Assembly (NCBI GenBank): GCA_934621295.1
Contig: CAKTVB010000004.1
Span: forward strand, 1-64,000
Length of the DNA stretch: 64,000 nt
Direction of reading: 5' to 3'
Source of the DNA: an uncultured Collinsella sp.
Lineage (GTDB): Bacteria; Actinomycetota; Coriobacteriia; Coriobacteriales; Coriobacteriaceae
Translations under genes and position numbers: made by a program
The notes under the pieces: generated by a model
Database searches by the model: none
The model's input: the letters and a program-made list of their open reading frames with translations, nothing else
Told to the model about the DNA's origin: nothing
Part shown: positions 55,509-64,000 of the stretch, one piece after another
How positions within the stretch are numbered: position 1 is the first letter of the stretch
How the letters are laid out: the number at the start of each line of letters is the position of its first letter

Positions 55509-56264
55509 ATGATTTTGTACTTTAGCGCAGAGGGCAACAGCCGCCATGTTGCCGAGCGTATCGCCAAGCATGTGGGCGATGTCGCCGTTTCGATCGAGAC
55601 GTTCAAAGGCGACGCCACTCCTCATATCTCCGTTGAAAAGAATGGTTACCTAGGATTTATTGCCCCCACGTATTGCTGGGGCCTGCCCACGCCGGCTGTC
55701 GATTTTCTCGAACGCGCAACGTTCGAAGTTCCTGCCAACGCATATGTCTTTACCGCAACGACTTTTGGTACCACTGCTGGGCAGACCACGCGCTTTGCTG
55801 CCAACCTGCTGCGCGAGCAAGGCGTCGAGACGGCGGCACAATACAGCGTCCAGATGCCGGACACCTGGACGCCCATGTTCGATCTTTCCGATACAGAGAA
55901 GGTGGCGGCAATCAATGCCCGTGCAGACGAGCAGATTGATGAGTGCACGCAGATGATAGCCAACCGCCTGGCGGGAAACCACGTGCGCCGCGCCGTCCCG
56001 ACGTTTGCCGCCAAGCTCTATTACCGCTTTGGCTTGCCCGTATGCCAGGATACGAGCAAGTTTACCGTCGATGCGGATGCGTGCGTGAGCTGCGGTTTGT
56101 GCGCAAAGCACTGCCCTGTCGATGCAATTCGGATGCACGACGGCGTGCCCACATGGAGCAAGTCCGAGTGCGCGGCATGCCTGCGCTGCCTGCATAGCTG
56201 TCCTCGGTTTGCAATCCAGCGCGGCACCAAGACCCGCGCACACGGGCAGTATCTCCACCCGTAA
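55509..56264 (+). CDS. EFR1-type flavodoxin-ferredoxin fusion
   Basis: A 251-residue protein with flavodoxin start MILYFSAEGNSRHVAERIAK and FMN loops (APTYCWGLPTPAVDF, then TATTFGTTAGQTTRF). The C-terminus has two 4Fe-4S motifs, CVSCGLCAKHCPVDAI and CAACLRCLHSCPRFAI. The start at 55509 gives the usual family N-terminus; an ATG at 55473 with GGAGG very close is the alternative. It is convergent with the MATE gene. Confidence 0.85.
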   Translation: MILYFSAEGNSRHVAERIAKHVGDVAVSIETFKGDATPHISVEKNGYLGFIAPTYCWGLPTPAVDFLERATFEVPANAYVFTATTFGTTAGQTTRFAANLLREQGVETAAQYSVQMPDTWTPMFDLSDTEKVAAINARADEQIDECTQMIANRLAGNHVRRAVPTFAAKLYYRFGLPVCQDTSKFTVDADACVSCGLCAKHCPVDAIRMHDGVPTWSKSECAACLRCLHSCPRFAIQRGTKTRAHGQYLHP

Positions 56265-56285
56265 GCGCGGGACGTTTTGTCTTGT

Positions 56286-57647
56286 CTACGCCGGATGCGC
56301 GCTTCCCCAGCCGGGCTTACAATAGAGAAGTGCGCCGGTGATGAGCAGGGCGGTGAGACCCAGACTCACGGGGTAGGCGAGCATGACGGTTGCGAAGGTT
56401 GGGCTTGCGGGGAAAACGACCAAGACCCAAAAGAACCTGGCACCGCATACGCCCAGGGCCGTGAGGACCGAGGGAAGCAGCGAGATGCCGAACCCTCGCA
56501 GGTAGCCGGACATGTTCTCGTAGATCATGCTAAACACGTATGCCGGGAAGATGGTGCATACACGCACGTAGGCGATATCGAGAACGGCGGGATCCGAACT
56601 AAAGATGGACAGCATCGTTCGCCCTTGCCATACGACGAGCAGAATCATCGTGATGGCTACGATAGCGTCTTCGACAAGGCAGACCTTGAGCGTTTTTCGG
56701 CAGCGACTAAGGTCTTTGGCGCCGTTGTTTTGGCCTACAAAGGTGGTGCACGCCTGGCTAAAGGAATTGAGCAGGCTGTAGCACACGAACTCCAGGGCGA
56801 GTGCAGCAGAAGAAGCCGCTACGACTTGCGATCCCAGGCTGTTGATGCAGGTCTGGATCAGAATATTCGCAATCGAGAAGACTCCGCCTTGGACGCCTGC
56901 GGGAAGTCCGATGCGAACGATTTTTACGATCGAGGCACGATCGATGCGCAGGCGACTTGGCACGATGCGAATCGTCTCGTCCGCCTTGAGCAGGCGTGTA
57001 AAAAGAAATCCAGAACTTACGATGTAGCACAGCACGGTGGCCAATGCCACACCCGCGGCACCCCAGCCAAGGAAGGCTACGAAGGTGCCGTCGAGCACGA
57101 CATTGAGCGCGGCCGAGATGGCAAGGGCCGCAAGAGGCATACGCGTGATGCCAACGCTTCTAAAAATGGCGGCTTCGAAGTTGAACAGCAGGATTGCCGG
57201 AATACCCAATAGATAGATGCGCAGGTAGATAAGGGCATCCTCAAAGATCTCGGGCGGTACATTCAGGCACTGCAAGGTCGGACGGCTCACAAGTTCCATC
57301 ACGATGGTCACAACAACGCCGATGAGCGAGAGGGTCACGGCGGTGTGAGCGCAGCGATTCGCGCGGTCCCGATTGCCTGCACCCACGGCGTGGGCGATGG
57401 TGACGTTTGCGCCCAGGGAGAGGCCAACAAAGAGCATGATGAGCAGGCTCGCAATCGGTGTGCTCGAGCCCACGGCGGCCATGCCAAGCGTTCCACCGTC
57501 AGGCGAAAAGTGTCCGATCATCAAAGTGTCGATGAGATTCGAGAGCTGCTCGAGGATGCCGGTGATGGCCACGGGGAACGCGAACAGCGGGATGTTGCGC
57601 CATAGTGAGCCATGAAGAATGTCGATGTTGGTGTGCGATCGTGCCAT
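56286..57647 (-). CDS. MATE-family efflux transporter
   Basis: A 453-residue protein with 12 helices. PVAITGILEQLSNLIDTLMI at the start and SLGANVTIAHAVGAGNRDRA after helix 2 are MATE hallmarks; the second half repeats the pattern (NSFSQACTTFVGQNNGAKDL). It exports cationic or other compounds using an Na+ or H+ gradient. It is the last gene of the six-gene redox operon, starting two bases after the aldo/keto reductase stop. Confidence 0.88.
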   Translation of the reverse strand: MARSHTNIDILHGSLWRNIPLFAFPVAITGILEQLSNLIDTLMIGHFSPDGGTLGMAAVGSSTPIASLLIMLFVGLSLGANVTIAHAVGAGNRDRANRCAHTAVTLSLIGVVVTIVMELVSRPTLQCLNVPPEIFEDALIYLRIYLLGIPAILLFNFEAAIFRSVGITRMPLAALAISAALNVVLDGTFVAFLGWGAAGVALATVLCYIVSSGFLFTRLLKADETIRIVPSRLRIDRASIVKIVRIGLPAGVQGGVFSIANILIQTCINSLGSQVVAASSAALALEFVCYSLLNSFSQACTTFVGQNNGAKDLSRCRKTLKVCLVEDAIVAITMILLVVWQGRTMLSIFSSDPAVLDIAYVRVCTIFPAYVFSMIYENMSGYLRGFGISLLPSVLTALGVCGARFFWVLVVFPASPTFATVMLAYPVSLGLTALLITGALLYCKPGWGSAHPA

Positions 57648-57649
57648 GC

Positions 57650-58498
57650 TTACTTCTGGCCCTCGACGTCGGGATGCCACGTGGAATACAGCGCCATCTT
57701 TTCGGCCGTGCGCTCATAGAAGGGCTTGCCGTGGTCGAGAGTGGCCATCTGCGCCATGTCCTCGTCGCTGAGCTCAAAGTCAAAGATGTCGATGTTGTCG
57801 GCGATGTGCGACGGCGTCTTGGAGCCGGGAATCACGATGTTGCCCTGCTGGACATGCCAACGCATGATGACCTGTGCCGGGGTCTTGCCGTACTTGGCGG
57901 CAAGCTCGCGCACGACGGGCTCCTCGAGGATGACCTTGTTGTCGCGGCCGCCCAGCGGATACCAGGACTGGAGCACGATGCCGTGCTTATCCAGCAGCTC
58001 GCGGAGCTTGGTCTGCGGGAAGTACGGGTGGCACTCCACCTGGATAAGGGCAGGCACAACCTCGCAGTGGGCAAGTAGGTTCTCAACCTCTTCTTCATTG
58101 AAGTTAGAGATGCCGATGGAGCGCAGCTTGCCGGCCTTGTAGGCGGCCTCGAGCTTGGCGTAGCCTGCCACGTAGTCGCCTGCGGGCTGATGCAGGATCA
58201 TGAGGTCGATATAGTCGCAGCCCAGGCGCTCGAGCGTCTCGTCCACGGCGGTGTCGGACTCGTAGAAGCACGGCCACAGCTTGGTCTCGAGGAAGATCTG
58301 CTCGCGGGTGCGGCTGGAGTCGCGCATGCCGCGGCCCACGGCGCACTCGTTGACGTAGGCGTTAGCCGTGTCGATAAGCTCGTAGCCGTTGTCCAGGGCG
58401 TAGGTGACGGACGGCTGCGCGTCGTCGGGCGTGAGCAGGTAGGTGCCCAGGCCAACCTGCGGCATCTTGACGTCGTTGTTGAGGGTAACGTAGTTCAT
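57650..58498 (-). CDS. Aldo/keto reductase (AKR5-like)
   Basis: A 282-residue TIM-barrel. MPQVGLGTYLLTPDDAQPSV at the start, DTANAYVNECAVGRGMRDS with the catalytic Asp/Tyr, ETKLWPCFY with Lys, IDLMILHQPAGD with His, and IPGSKTPSHIADN for NADPH. The best match by eye is the 2,5-diketo-gluconate-reductase type. AAAGGAAG precedes the ATG. It is fifth in the minus-strand redox operon. Confidence 0.9.
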   Translation of the reverse strand: MNYVTLNNDVKMPQVGLGTYLLTPDDAQPSVTYALDNGYELIDTANAYVNECAVGRGMRDSSRTREQIFLETKLWPCFYESDTAVDETLERLGCDYIDLMILHQPAGDYVAGYAKLEAAYKAGKLRSIGISNFNEEEVENLLAHCEVVPALIQVECHPYFPQTKLRELLDKHGIVLQSWYPLGGRDNKVILEEPVVRELAAKYGKTPAQVIMRWHVQQGNIVIPGSKTPSHIADNIDIFDFELSDEDMAQMATLDHGKPFYERTAEKMALYSTWHPDVEGQK

Positions 58499-58521
58499 GG
58501 TGCTTCCTTTCTTTTTGGTTG

Positions 58522-59019
58522 CTAAAGCGAACGAACGTTTTCGATCCAGCTATCGACTTCGTGCTGTGGCGTTTCCTGACGGTCACCGCCGGTTGAGTCG
58601 AACTGGACCTCGAGTGCTGGGCCAAAGGTTGCGCCCGTGCAGGCGTCCTCGATGTCGGCGGTCACATTGCCGGGCCAGCTGCCGTTGGTCGAAAGCGCCA
58701 CAACGGTCTTGCCGGTAAAGTCGTACATAGAGGTGAACGTCTTTACCGCCGGTGCCATCGTGTACCACCAGGTGGGGGTGCCAATGACAATTACGTCGTA
58801 GTTTTCGGGATTGAACTCAAAGGGTTCGATTTCGGGCATGAAGCCGGCGTTGACTTCGCGTTGTCCCTGCTCGACCGTCTCTTGGTAGTCCTCGGGATAG
58901 GGCTCGACGGTTTCGATGCGAGCGATATCGGCACCACAGGCATTGCTAAGCTGTTCGGCAATTTTCTCGGTGTTGCCGCATGACCAGCTGTAGTATGCAA
59001 CGAGCATGTTTTTGCTCAC
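58522..59019 (-). CDS. Flavodoxin
   Basis: A 165-residue flavodoxin-fold protein. The FMN phosphate loop is YYSWSCGNTEKIAEQL, the second loop IGTPTWWYTMAPAVKTF and the third LSTNGSWPGN. It starts with GTG after GGAGGCG, three bases after the cupin stop; an ATG four codons later is possible. It is probably an electron carrier for the operon enzymes. Confidence 0.85.
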   Translation of the reverse strand: MSKNMLVAYYSWSCGNTEKIAEQLSNACGADIARIETVEPYPEDYQETVEQGQREVNAGFMPEIEPFEFNPENYDVIVIGTPTWWYTMAPAVKTFTSMYDFTGKTVVALSTNGSWPGNVTADIEDACTGATFGPALEVQFDSTGGDRQETPQHEVDSWIENVRSL

Positions 59020-59022
59020 GGT

Positions 59023-59772
59023 TTACGCCTCCAATGCGTCGTAGGCCTTGTCGTCAACGGGCTCGAGCCACTCGTTGGAGCAGTCCTCACCCGGGAATTC
59101 GAAGGCCAGGTGACTGAACCAACAGCCGGCTGCAGCTCCATGCCAGTGCTTGACGTTCGCCGGGATCTCGACAACATCGCCCGGATGCAGGCGCTGCGCG
59201 GGCTTGCCCTCCTCTTGGTACCAGCCTTCGCCCTCGACGCAGATGAGCACCTGGCCGCCGCCCTTGCTTGCGTGATGGACATGCCAGTTGTTGCGGCAAC
59301 CCGGCTCAAAGGTCACGTTAAAGATGGGCAGGTAGTCATCGGGGCCTGTGAGCGCCTTGAGGTAGCTTTGGCCGATGAAGTACTGGGCAAAGGCGGTATT
59401 GGGCTCCCCAAGGCCAAAGAATCCGCCGTGTCCCTCGGTCTCTGCCTTGTCGTCGGCATAGACCTCCTTGGCCATGTTGAAGGCAGCCCAGGCGTTGGGC
59501 CAGCCGGCATAGAAGGCGATGTGCGTGAGGATCTCGGCCATCTCGGACTTGGTGACGCCGTTCTTGCGGGCGCTTGCCAGGTGATACTTAAGCGAGCTGT
59601 CGGTGATGCCCTTGCCTATGAGCGCGCTGATGGTCACGATGCTGCGCAGCTTGAGCGGGAGCTTGTCTTCGCGGCTCCACACCTCGCCAAAGAGGATGTC
59701 GTCATTCAAGTGCGCGAACTCGGGGGCGAACTCTCTCAAAGCGTCGTGGCCTGCGGTTTGTTTGATTGCCAT
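59023..59772 (-). CDS. Carboxymuconolactone decarboxylase-like protein with cupin domain
   Basis: A 249-residue fusion. Residues 1-105 are an AhpD/CMD fold (RSIVTISALIGKGITDSSLK, then HIAFYAGWPNAW), lacking the CxxC peroxidase motif of AhpD. Residues 140-240 are a cupin with metal-site motif RNNWHVHHASKGGGQ and PGDVVEIPANVKHWHG. AAAGGACC precedes the ATG. It overlaps the previous small gene by 37 bases. Such fusions are common beside aldo/keto reductases and flavodoxins; their reaction is unproven. Confidence 0.85.
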   Translation of the reverse strand: MAIKQTAGHDALREFAPEFAHLNDDILFGEVWSREDKLPLKLRSIVTISALIGKGITDSSLKYHLASARKNGVTKSEMAEILTHIAFYAGWPNAWAAFNMAKEVYADDKAETEGHGGFFGLGEPNTAFAQYFIGQSYLKALTGPDDYLPIFNVTFEPGCRNNWHVHHASKGGGQVLICVEGEGWYQEEGKPAQRLHPGDVVEIPANVKHWHGAAAGCWFSHLAFEFPGEDCSNEWLEPVDDKAYDALEA

Positions 59773-59990
59773 GGTTGGTCCTTTGCTCGGCATTCCTGCT
59801 GCAGTGTATAGATGAGGTAGTCGAGGGTTTCGAGTTTGCGCTGCTCGTCGTGCATGCGGTCGAGCAGCTCGCGCCGGTAGCGTTTGAGCCGGCAGATACG
59901 AGCACAGGTGCTCGGCAGGTTATCGAGTTCGGAGATGAGTCCGTCGCAACAGCCGGCATCGTGTAGGGCTTCCAGGATCTTTGCATCCAT
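59736..59990 (-). CDS. Small helical protein of a redox operon
   Basis: An 84-residue protein starting MDAKILEALHDAGCCDGLIS, with a basic helix CRLKRYRRELLDRMHDEQRK and a C-terminal LETLDYLIYTLQQE helix. I recall similar 70- to 85-residue proteins beside such aldo/keto reductase and cupin genes in Firmicutes. It starts nine bases after the stop of the upstream aldo/keto reductase and overlaps the cupin gene. Function is unknown. Confidence 0.65.
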   Translation of the reverse strand: MDAKILEALHDAGCCDGLISELDNLPSTCARICRLKRYRRELLDRMHDEQRKLETLDYLIYTLQQECRAKDQPWQSNKPQATTL

Positions 59991-59999
59991 GTTTGGTGC

Positions 60000-61019
60000 C
60001 TAGCGGGTCGTCTTGACCTTGGTGGTGCCGGCAAGGGCCTTCTCGCCCGGGCGGCCCTTGGGCCCCACGAGTGCGTGCGGCTGATAAGGCTCCTCGAGGA
60101 AGTCGACCTCGGCAGCGGAGAGCTCGAGGTCGAGTGCCGCCACTGCATCATCGACGCGCTCGGGCTTGGAGCAGCCCACGATGGGCGCCTCGACGCCGCG
60201 TGCCCAGTGCCAGGCAAGCGCTACCTGCGACATTGGCACACCGTGGTCGGCTGCGACCTTGGCAACGCGCTCGACGATGGGCATGTCGATAGCGCGGTCG
60301 TGATCGTACTTGTTGACCATGGTCTTGTCGGTAGTGCCGCGCGTGCTGGTGCTTTCCCACGTGGGGCGGCACAGGTGACCGGAGGCCAAGGGGCTATAGG
60401 GCGTGATCGCCATATCGAACTGGCGGCACACGGGGATCATCTCGCGCTCATCCTCGCGATAAAGCAGGTTGTAGTGGCACTGCATGCTGGTGAACTGCTC
60501 CCAGCCGTTATCGCGCGCGACAATCTGCAGGTTATGAAGCTGGTAGGCGTACATGGCGCTGGCGCCCAGGGCGCGGACCTTGCCCTCGCGCACAAGGTCG
60601 TTCAGGGCCTCCATGGTCTCTTCCATGGGTACGTCGTAATCAAAGCGGTGGATGATGTAGAGGTCCAGGTAGTCGGTGCCCAGGCGCTTGAGTGAGCCCT
60701 CGATTTCGCGCTTGATGGCTGCAGCGGAAAGGCCGCCTTCGTTGAAGTGGACCTTGCTGGCGATCACGACGTCTTCGCGAGCGATGCCCAGGTCGCGCAG
60801 GGCGGCGCCGATATATTCCTCGCTTGTGCCAAAGCTATAGCAGTTGGCGGTGTCGATAAAGTTGATGCCGGCGTCGACGGCACGCTTGATGACAGCGCGG
60901 GTCTCGTCTGGGCCAATAGTCCATTGATGGAAGTCCGGGCTGGCCTCGCCAAAGCTCATGCCGCCCAGGCAGAGTTGCGAAATCTTGATACCGGAGTGTC
61001 CAAGGGTTGTGTAGCGCAT
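60000..61019 (-). CDS. Aldo/keto reductase (YajO-like)
   Basis: A 339-residue TIM-barrel. It has LCLGGMSFGEA at the start, FIDTANCYSFGTSEEYIGAA with Asp/Tyr, VIASKVHF with Lys, YLDLYIIHRFDYDVPMEETM with His, and PIVGCSKPERVDDAV for NADP. It resembles the YajO/Tas group more than the AKR5 enzyme downstream. GGAAAGGCGG precedes the ATG. It is first of the six-gene minus-strand operon. Confidence 0.9.
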   Translation of the reverse strand: MRYTTLGHSGIKISQLCLGGMSFGEASPDFHQWTIGPDETRAVIKRAVDAGINFIDTANCYSFGTSEEYIGAALRDLGIAREDVVIASKVHFNEGGLSAAAIKREIEGSLKRLGTDYLDLYIIHRFDYDVPMEETMEALNDLVREGKVRALGASAMYAYQLHNLQIVARDNGWEQFTSMQCHYNLLYREDEREMIPVCRQFDMAITPYSPLASGHLCRPTWESTSTRGTTDKTMVNKYDHDRAIDMPIVERVAKVAADHGVPMSQVALAWHWARGVEAPIVGCSKPERVDDAVAALDLELSAAEVDFLEEPYQPHALVGPKGRPGEKALAGTTKVKTTR

Positions 61020-61425
61020 GAAACCGCCTTTCCTTTGTTTACCTTTGTTGAGAAAAACGATACGCGGCTGCATTCGCGATGTTAAATGCCTATATGTACT
61101 AGTTTGGTATGCGTACTACGTATGACAAGAAGCGTGGTTTGCCACGCGCTCTCGAGGTGTTTTCTCCCGCTTGCTTGTTCGTGTCCAGGCCGGATGCTAG
61201 AGTGTGAAACACCCGAGGGTCGAGAGACCCGACTCCTGGCACAAAGGGCACTTGGCGCCTTTAGGAGATGCCGGCGGCGTTTGTGCCTGTCGCCGGATTT
61301 ATTCAAGTACAACCTCATAGTGAGAGCTCTGGCGTGTGTGGCTGCCGTTCTTGGCTGCTATCGATGCGCGTCGGTTGCCGTCGCACTTGCGGTTGTTCCC
61401 GTCTCACCCTCGGAAGGAGCTCAAT
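61020..61425. other. Divergent control region between the redox operon and clpP
   Basis: No gene is supported in these 406 bases. The part near 61096-61130 is A/T-rich with TACTAG and TACGTA palindromes and is the likely promoter area of the redox operon. The clpP side is GC-rich and ends in GGAAGGAGC. Confidence 0.45.
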
Positions 61426-62022
61426 ATGGGCGAGCACATCATCACCTATCAACCTCAGATCATTCGCGAAACGGCGGAGGGCCTCAATCGTCTCGATATC
61501 AGAGACGAGATGCTCGGCCAGCGCGAACTCGAGCTCATGACACCCGTGAATGCGGAGTCGTGCGCCACGATCATCCGCGCCTTGCTCTACTTGCAACGTC
61601 AGGACCCAGAGGCACCCGTGACGCTCTATATCAACAGCCCGGGTGGCGAGGTTCAAAGCGGCCTTGCACTCTACGACGTCATGCAGGCCGTGAGCTGCCC
61701 CATCCGCACCGTCTGCCTGGGCATGGCTGCAAGCATGGGAGCGCTGCTGTTTATTGCGGGAGACGAGCGCGAGATCTTGCCGCACAGCTGCGTTATGATT
61801 CACGACCCGCTTATTGGCGAGGGAGCCGGAGGCAGCGCGCTTTCCGTAAAGGCCCGCGCCGACGACCTCATGCGTATCCGCGACATCACGGCCGGCGTTA
61901 TCGCACGCCATAGCGGCATGTCGCTCGAGCGCGTCTTTGAGCTTACAGCCTCCGACACCTACTTTGAGGCGAAGGAAGCCGTGGAGGCGGGCCTTGCAGA
62001 CCGCATCATCACAACGCTCTAG
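61426..62022 (+). CDS. ATP-dependent Clp protease proteolytic subunit-like protein
   Basis: A 198-residue ClpP-family serine protease. SPGGEVQSGLALYDVMQ is the oxyanion-hole region, CLGMAASMGALLFIAG carries the catalytic Ser, PHSCVMIHDPL the His, and an Asp is expected in ARADDLMRIRD. The usual strand and C-terminal dimer segments are present (TYFEAKEAVEAGLADRII). AAGGAG precedes the ATG. It lies 66 bases before a VirD4-like gene and away from tig-clpX, so it may be an accessory ClpP rather than the housekeeping one. Confidence 0.85.
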   Translation: MGEHIITYQPQIIRETAEGLNRLDIRDEMLGQRELELMTPVNAESCATIIRALLYLQRQDPEAPVTLYINSPGGEVQSGLALYDVMQAVSCPIRTVCLGMAASMGALLFIAGDEREILPHSCVMIHDPLIGEGAGGSALSVKARADDLMRIRDITAGVIARHSGMSLERVFELTASDTYFEAKEAVEAGLADRIITTL

Positions 62023-62088
62023 CGAGAGCAAAACCTTGTATTACCTAGATCTATCAGCGCGAACGTGTCGCGCAGAAAGCGAGTGACC

Positions 62089-63441
62089 ATGACCGTCAAA
62101 AACATGGATCCCCGAGCAGCCTACGCAGGCGAGCTCATCCTTACGTCCGGCCGCGCCGAGAGCATGGACTCGTGGGCAACCGGGCTCAACAACAACGTAC
62201 TTGTCCTGGGCTGCTCCGGCTCGGGCAAGACGCGTAACTTCCTCAAGCCCAACCTGCTGCAATGCCACGGTTCCTATGTTGTGCTGGACTCCAAGGGACG
62301 CCTCTTCCGCGAGATGGCGCCGTATCTTCGCGCCCATGGCTATGTGGTAGACTGCCTCGACTTCACCACGATGGAAGGAACGATTGGCTACGACCCGCTC
62401 CATCATGTGCGCTGGCGGCGCGGTCGTCCGCTTGCGCAGGACATTATCGCCATCGCGAGTGCGCTCTTTCCCCGCGACGAGATGGGTGACGACCCGTTTT
62501 GGGCGAGCGCGGCTGCCAACTACGTTGCGAGCTACATCGCCTATGTTTTTGAGGCGCTGCCCGACCGTGAGTGGAACATGGCCTCGGTGGTGAGCGTATT
62601 TGAGCAGGCATGCGAGGGCAACATCGAGCAGATGTTTTGCGACCTTCGCCGGCAGGACCCGGAAAGCTACGCCGTCTCGCTTTTTCGCCGTGCCCGGAGT
62701 ACGGCCCGGGCAGAGAAGATGCATTCGAGCATCATGGGCATTATCGCCGCGAACATCATGCCGCTCACGTTTGACGGCGCGCTTGCGTCATTTCGAAAGC
62801 CGGAGCAGATCGACTTTTGCGACCTGGGGTGCGAGCGCCGCGTGCTGTTTGTGACGATGGACGATATGGACCGCAGTTTGGCGCCGCTTACGAGCCTGTT
62901 TGTGCGCCAGGCGTTCTCGAGCCTGTGCGACTTTGCAGATGCCTCGTGCGTGGGCGGCAGGCTTCCCGTACCCGTGAGGTTCATGCTCGACGACTTTGCG
63001 AACCTGACGTTGCCCGGCTTTGACGACGTACTGTCTGTCATTCGCAGCCGAGAGATTAGCTGCACCGCCATCTGCCAGACGGTGAGCCAACTCGAGGCGC
63101 GCTACGGCGAGGCCCAGGCGAACTCGATCATAGGCAACTGCGACCGCCACCTTGTGCTGGGATTCCAAGACGAGCGAACGGCTCGCTACTTTGCCCTGCG
63201 TGCCAACAAGACGCCCTCGACGCTGCTGGAGACGCCGGCGGGAAGATGGTGGCTGTTCGAGCGCGGCCAACGCGGCGTGTGCGAGCCGGCCTATGAGCTT
63301 GAGTGGCACCCGGGCTATGGGGAGCTTGTGGGCAAGGGTGGGGGATTCGAACCTGCGGACAGCAGGCGCGCGACGAACTCGTGGTCCGAGACGCTTTTTG
63401 AAGTCGAGCCGTTTGACGACGGTTCCGGCGTGGCGGCCTGA
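62089..63441 (+). CDS. VirD4/TraG-type coupling ATPase of a conjugation system
   Basis: A 450-residue protein. Walker A VLGCSGSGKTRNFLKPNLLQ and the following SYVVLDSKGRLFREMAPYLR are typical of TraG/VirD4 (DPKGE-like box changed to DSKG). FMLDDFANLTLPGFDDVLS is the Walker B equivalent and QTVSQLEARYGEAQANSIIG the later motif III. The usual N-terminal membrane helices are absent, so it is a soluble form. The ATG at 62089 is chosen, a GTG at 62065 being the alternative. In conjugation such proteins bring DNA to the secretion channel. Confidence 0.8.
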   Translation: MTVKNMDPRAAYAGELILTSGRAESMDSWATGLNNNVLVLGCSGSGKTRNFLKPNLLQCHGSYVVLDSKGRLFREMAPYLRAHGYVVDCLDFTTMEGTIGYDPLHHVRWRRGRPLAQDIIAIASALFPRDEMGDDPFWASAAANYVASYIAYVFEALPDREWNMASVVSVFEQACEGNIEQMFCDLRRQDPESYAVSLFRRARSTARAEKMHSSIMGIIAANIMPLTFDGALASFRKPEQIDFCDLGCERRVLFVTMDDMDRSLAPLTSLFVRQAFSSLCDFADASCVGGRLPVPVRFMLDDFANLTLPGFDDVLSVIRSREISCTAICQTVSQLEARYGEAQANSIIGNCDRHLVLGFQDERTARYFALRANKTPSTLLETPAGRWWLFERGQRGVCEPAYELEWHPGYGELVGKGGGFEPADSRRATNSWSETLFEVEPFDDGSGVAA

Positions 63442-63455
63442 GGAAAGGGGAGACG

Positions 63456-64000
63456 ATGATTAAGACGACGAGCAAGGTGAGCGAGCGCGTGAGCCTGAGC
63501 GAGCGCATTGCACGTGCCAGCGCCATTCGCGACCAGGCGGCGACGGTGCGTCCCGATCGCGAGCTCATTGACGCCGAGCGCAGAAGCGCGTTTAGCACCT
63601 GCCATCTTTACCGTGCACATGCCGATGAACTCTTGCAGATTGTGGGGCAGATCTCGGCGGCACTGCCAAGCCGCGCCTCCTTTCTGGCGCGCACGGACCC
63701 AAGGGAGGCTGCGCGTCCCGAGAATCACTCGGTCGCAGCGTATGCCCAGGTAGAAAACCCCGCTGTCGCCTTTGTGTGGGAGCTACGCCACAACCCCGAG
63801 GGCGCCCTCGCGACCTTGCCGGACCACAGCTATGGCAAGGTGCTCGATGCCACGGATGTACTCAAGGACCTGTGGGAGGACAAGCCCGCCGTCAACGAGC
63901 TGGAACTTGCAAAAGCCCTGATTACGCAGATCGTTCTGCTTGACGAGAACCTGTGCGAGCAGGTGCTTACCCGCGCGAACATCATGACAAGGGAGTGTTC
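63456..64000 (+). CDS. Unknown protein, partial (runs off the window)
   Basis: The ATG at 63456 follows GGAAAGGGG and is 14 bases after the VirD4-like stop, so it is in the same operon. About 181 codons are visible, all open, with a polar N-terminus (VSERVSLSERIARASAIRDQ) and helical, Glu/Leu-rich continuation. No membrane segment or motif is recognised. It belongs to the same conjugation-like module by position. Confidence 0.65.
   Translation, partial: MIKTTSKVSERVSLSERIARASAIRDQAATVRPDRELIDAERRSAFSTCHLYRAHADELLQIVGQISAALPSRASFLARTDPREAARPENHSVAAYAQVENPAVAFVWELRHNPEGALATLPDHSYGKVLDATDVLKDLWEDKPAVNELELAKALITQIVLLDENLCEQVLTRANIMTREC

Overview
The window reads as a chromosomal segment of a gut Coriobacteriia, most likely a Collinsella. 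This is an inference from several things: GC-rich genes with strong Shine-Dalgarno sequences, the mix of families (PadR- and HxlR-linked flavoproteins, EFR1-type flavodoxin-ferredoxins, DUF4143 ATPases, a FeoA-FeoB fusion), and five copies of a large intergenic palindromic repeat. There are no rRNA genes, no convincing tRNA genes and no CRISPR arrays.

Layout. (1) 1-2.8 kb, minus strand: a lantibiotic-immunity-type ABC transporter (ATPase, two permeases), a frameshifted YxeA-like gene and the start of a response regulator. (2) 3-18.1 kb: an island of defence genes and gene remains. It holds a TetR stub joined to an HsdS C-terminal fragment, then a complete type III restriction-modification operon (ribbon-helix-helix protein, Mod, Res) whose mod gene carries an in-frame run of nine G. 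A DUF2958 gene cut by an IS3-type fragment follows. Next comes a visibly lower-GC two-gene unit of a PHP-phosphoesterase/SMC-like ATPase plus a 104-residue partner, which is the best candidate for a poorly described system. The island ends with an alpha/beta hydrolase, yjdF with a riboswitch-like leader, and a DUF4143 ATPase remnant. (3) 18.7-25.5 kb: a DUF4143 ATPase behind a hairpin that covers its ribosome-binding site, a macrodomain-sirtuin (SirTM) pair, an HxlR regulator divergent from an ACGX-repeat RiPP operon (Cys-repeat peptide, FMN/ferredoxin protein, radical SAM-SPASM protein, nitroreductase), and a second, deleted copy of the yjdF/DUF4143 locus. (4) 25.8-35.5 kb: DUF6323/DUF6179, a zinc-ribbon protein, PadR with a membrane flavoprotein, an MFS transporter, DUF2798, SWIM and transglutaminase proteins.

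(5) 36-54.3 kb: mostly housekeeping and metal/redox genes. These are a stand-alone GMP synthase ATP-pyrophosphatase, a HerA-like ATPase, a Crp/Fnr-rhodanese-CoA-disulfide-reductase cluster, a giant MacB/FtsX-type ABC protein, an EFR1 protein, a dihydrouridine synthase, glutaredoxin, a DUF134-NifX fusion next to FeoAB, an MFS transporter and two small membrane proteins. (6) 54.4-61 kb: a methyltransferase, another EFR1 protein and a six-gene minus-strand redox operon (aldo/keto reductase, small protein, carboxymuconolactone decarboxylase-cupin, flavodoxin, aldo/keto reductase, MATE). (7) 61.4-64 kb: ClpP, a VirD4/TraG-like coupling ATPase and a partial unknown gene, which look like part of a conjugation-derived module.

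Family calls come from reading motifs and from memory of the families. No database search was run.
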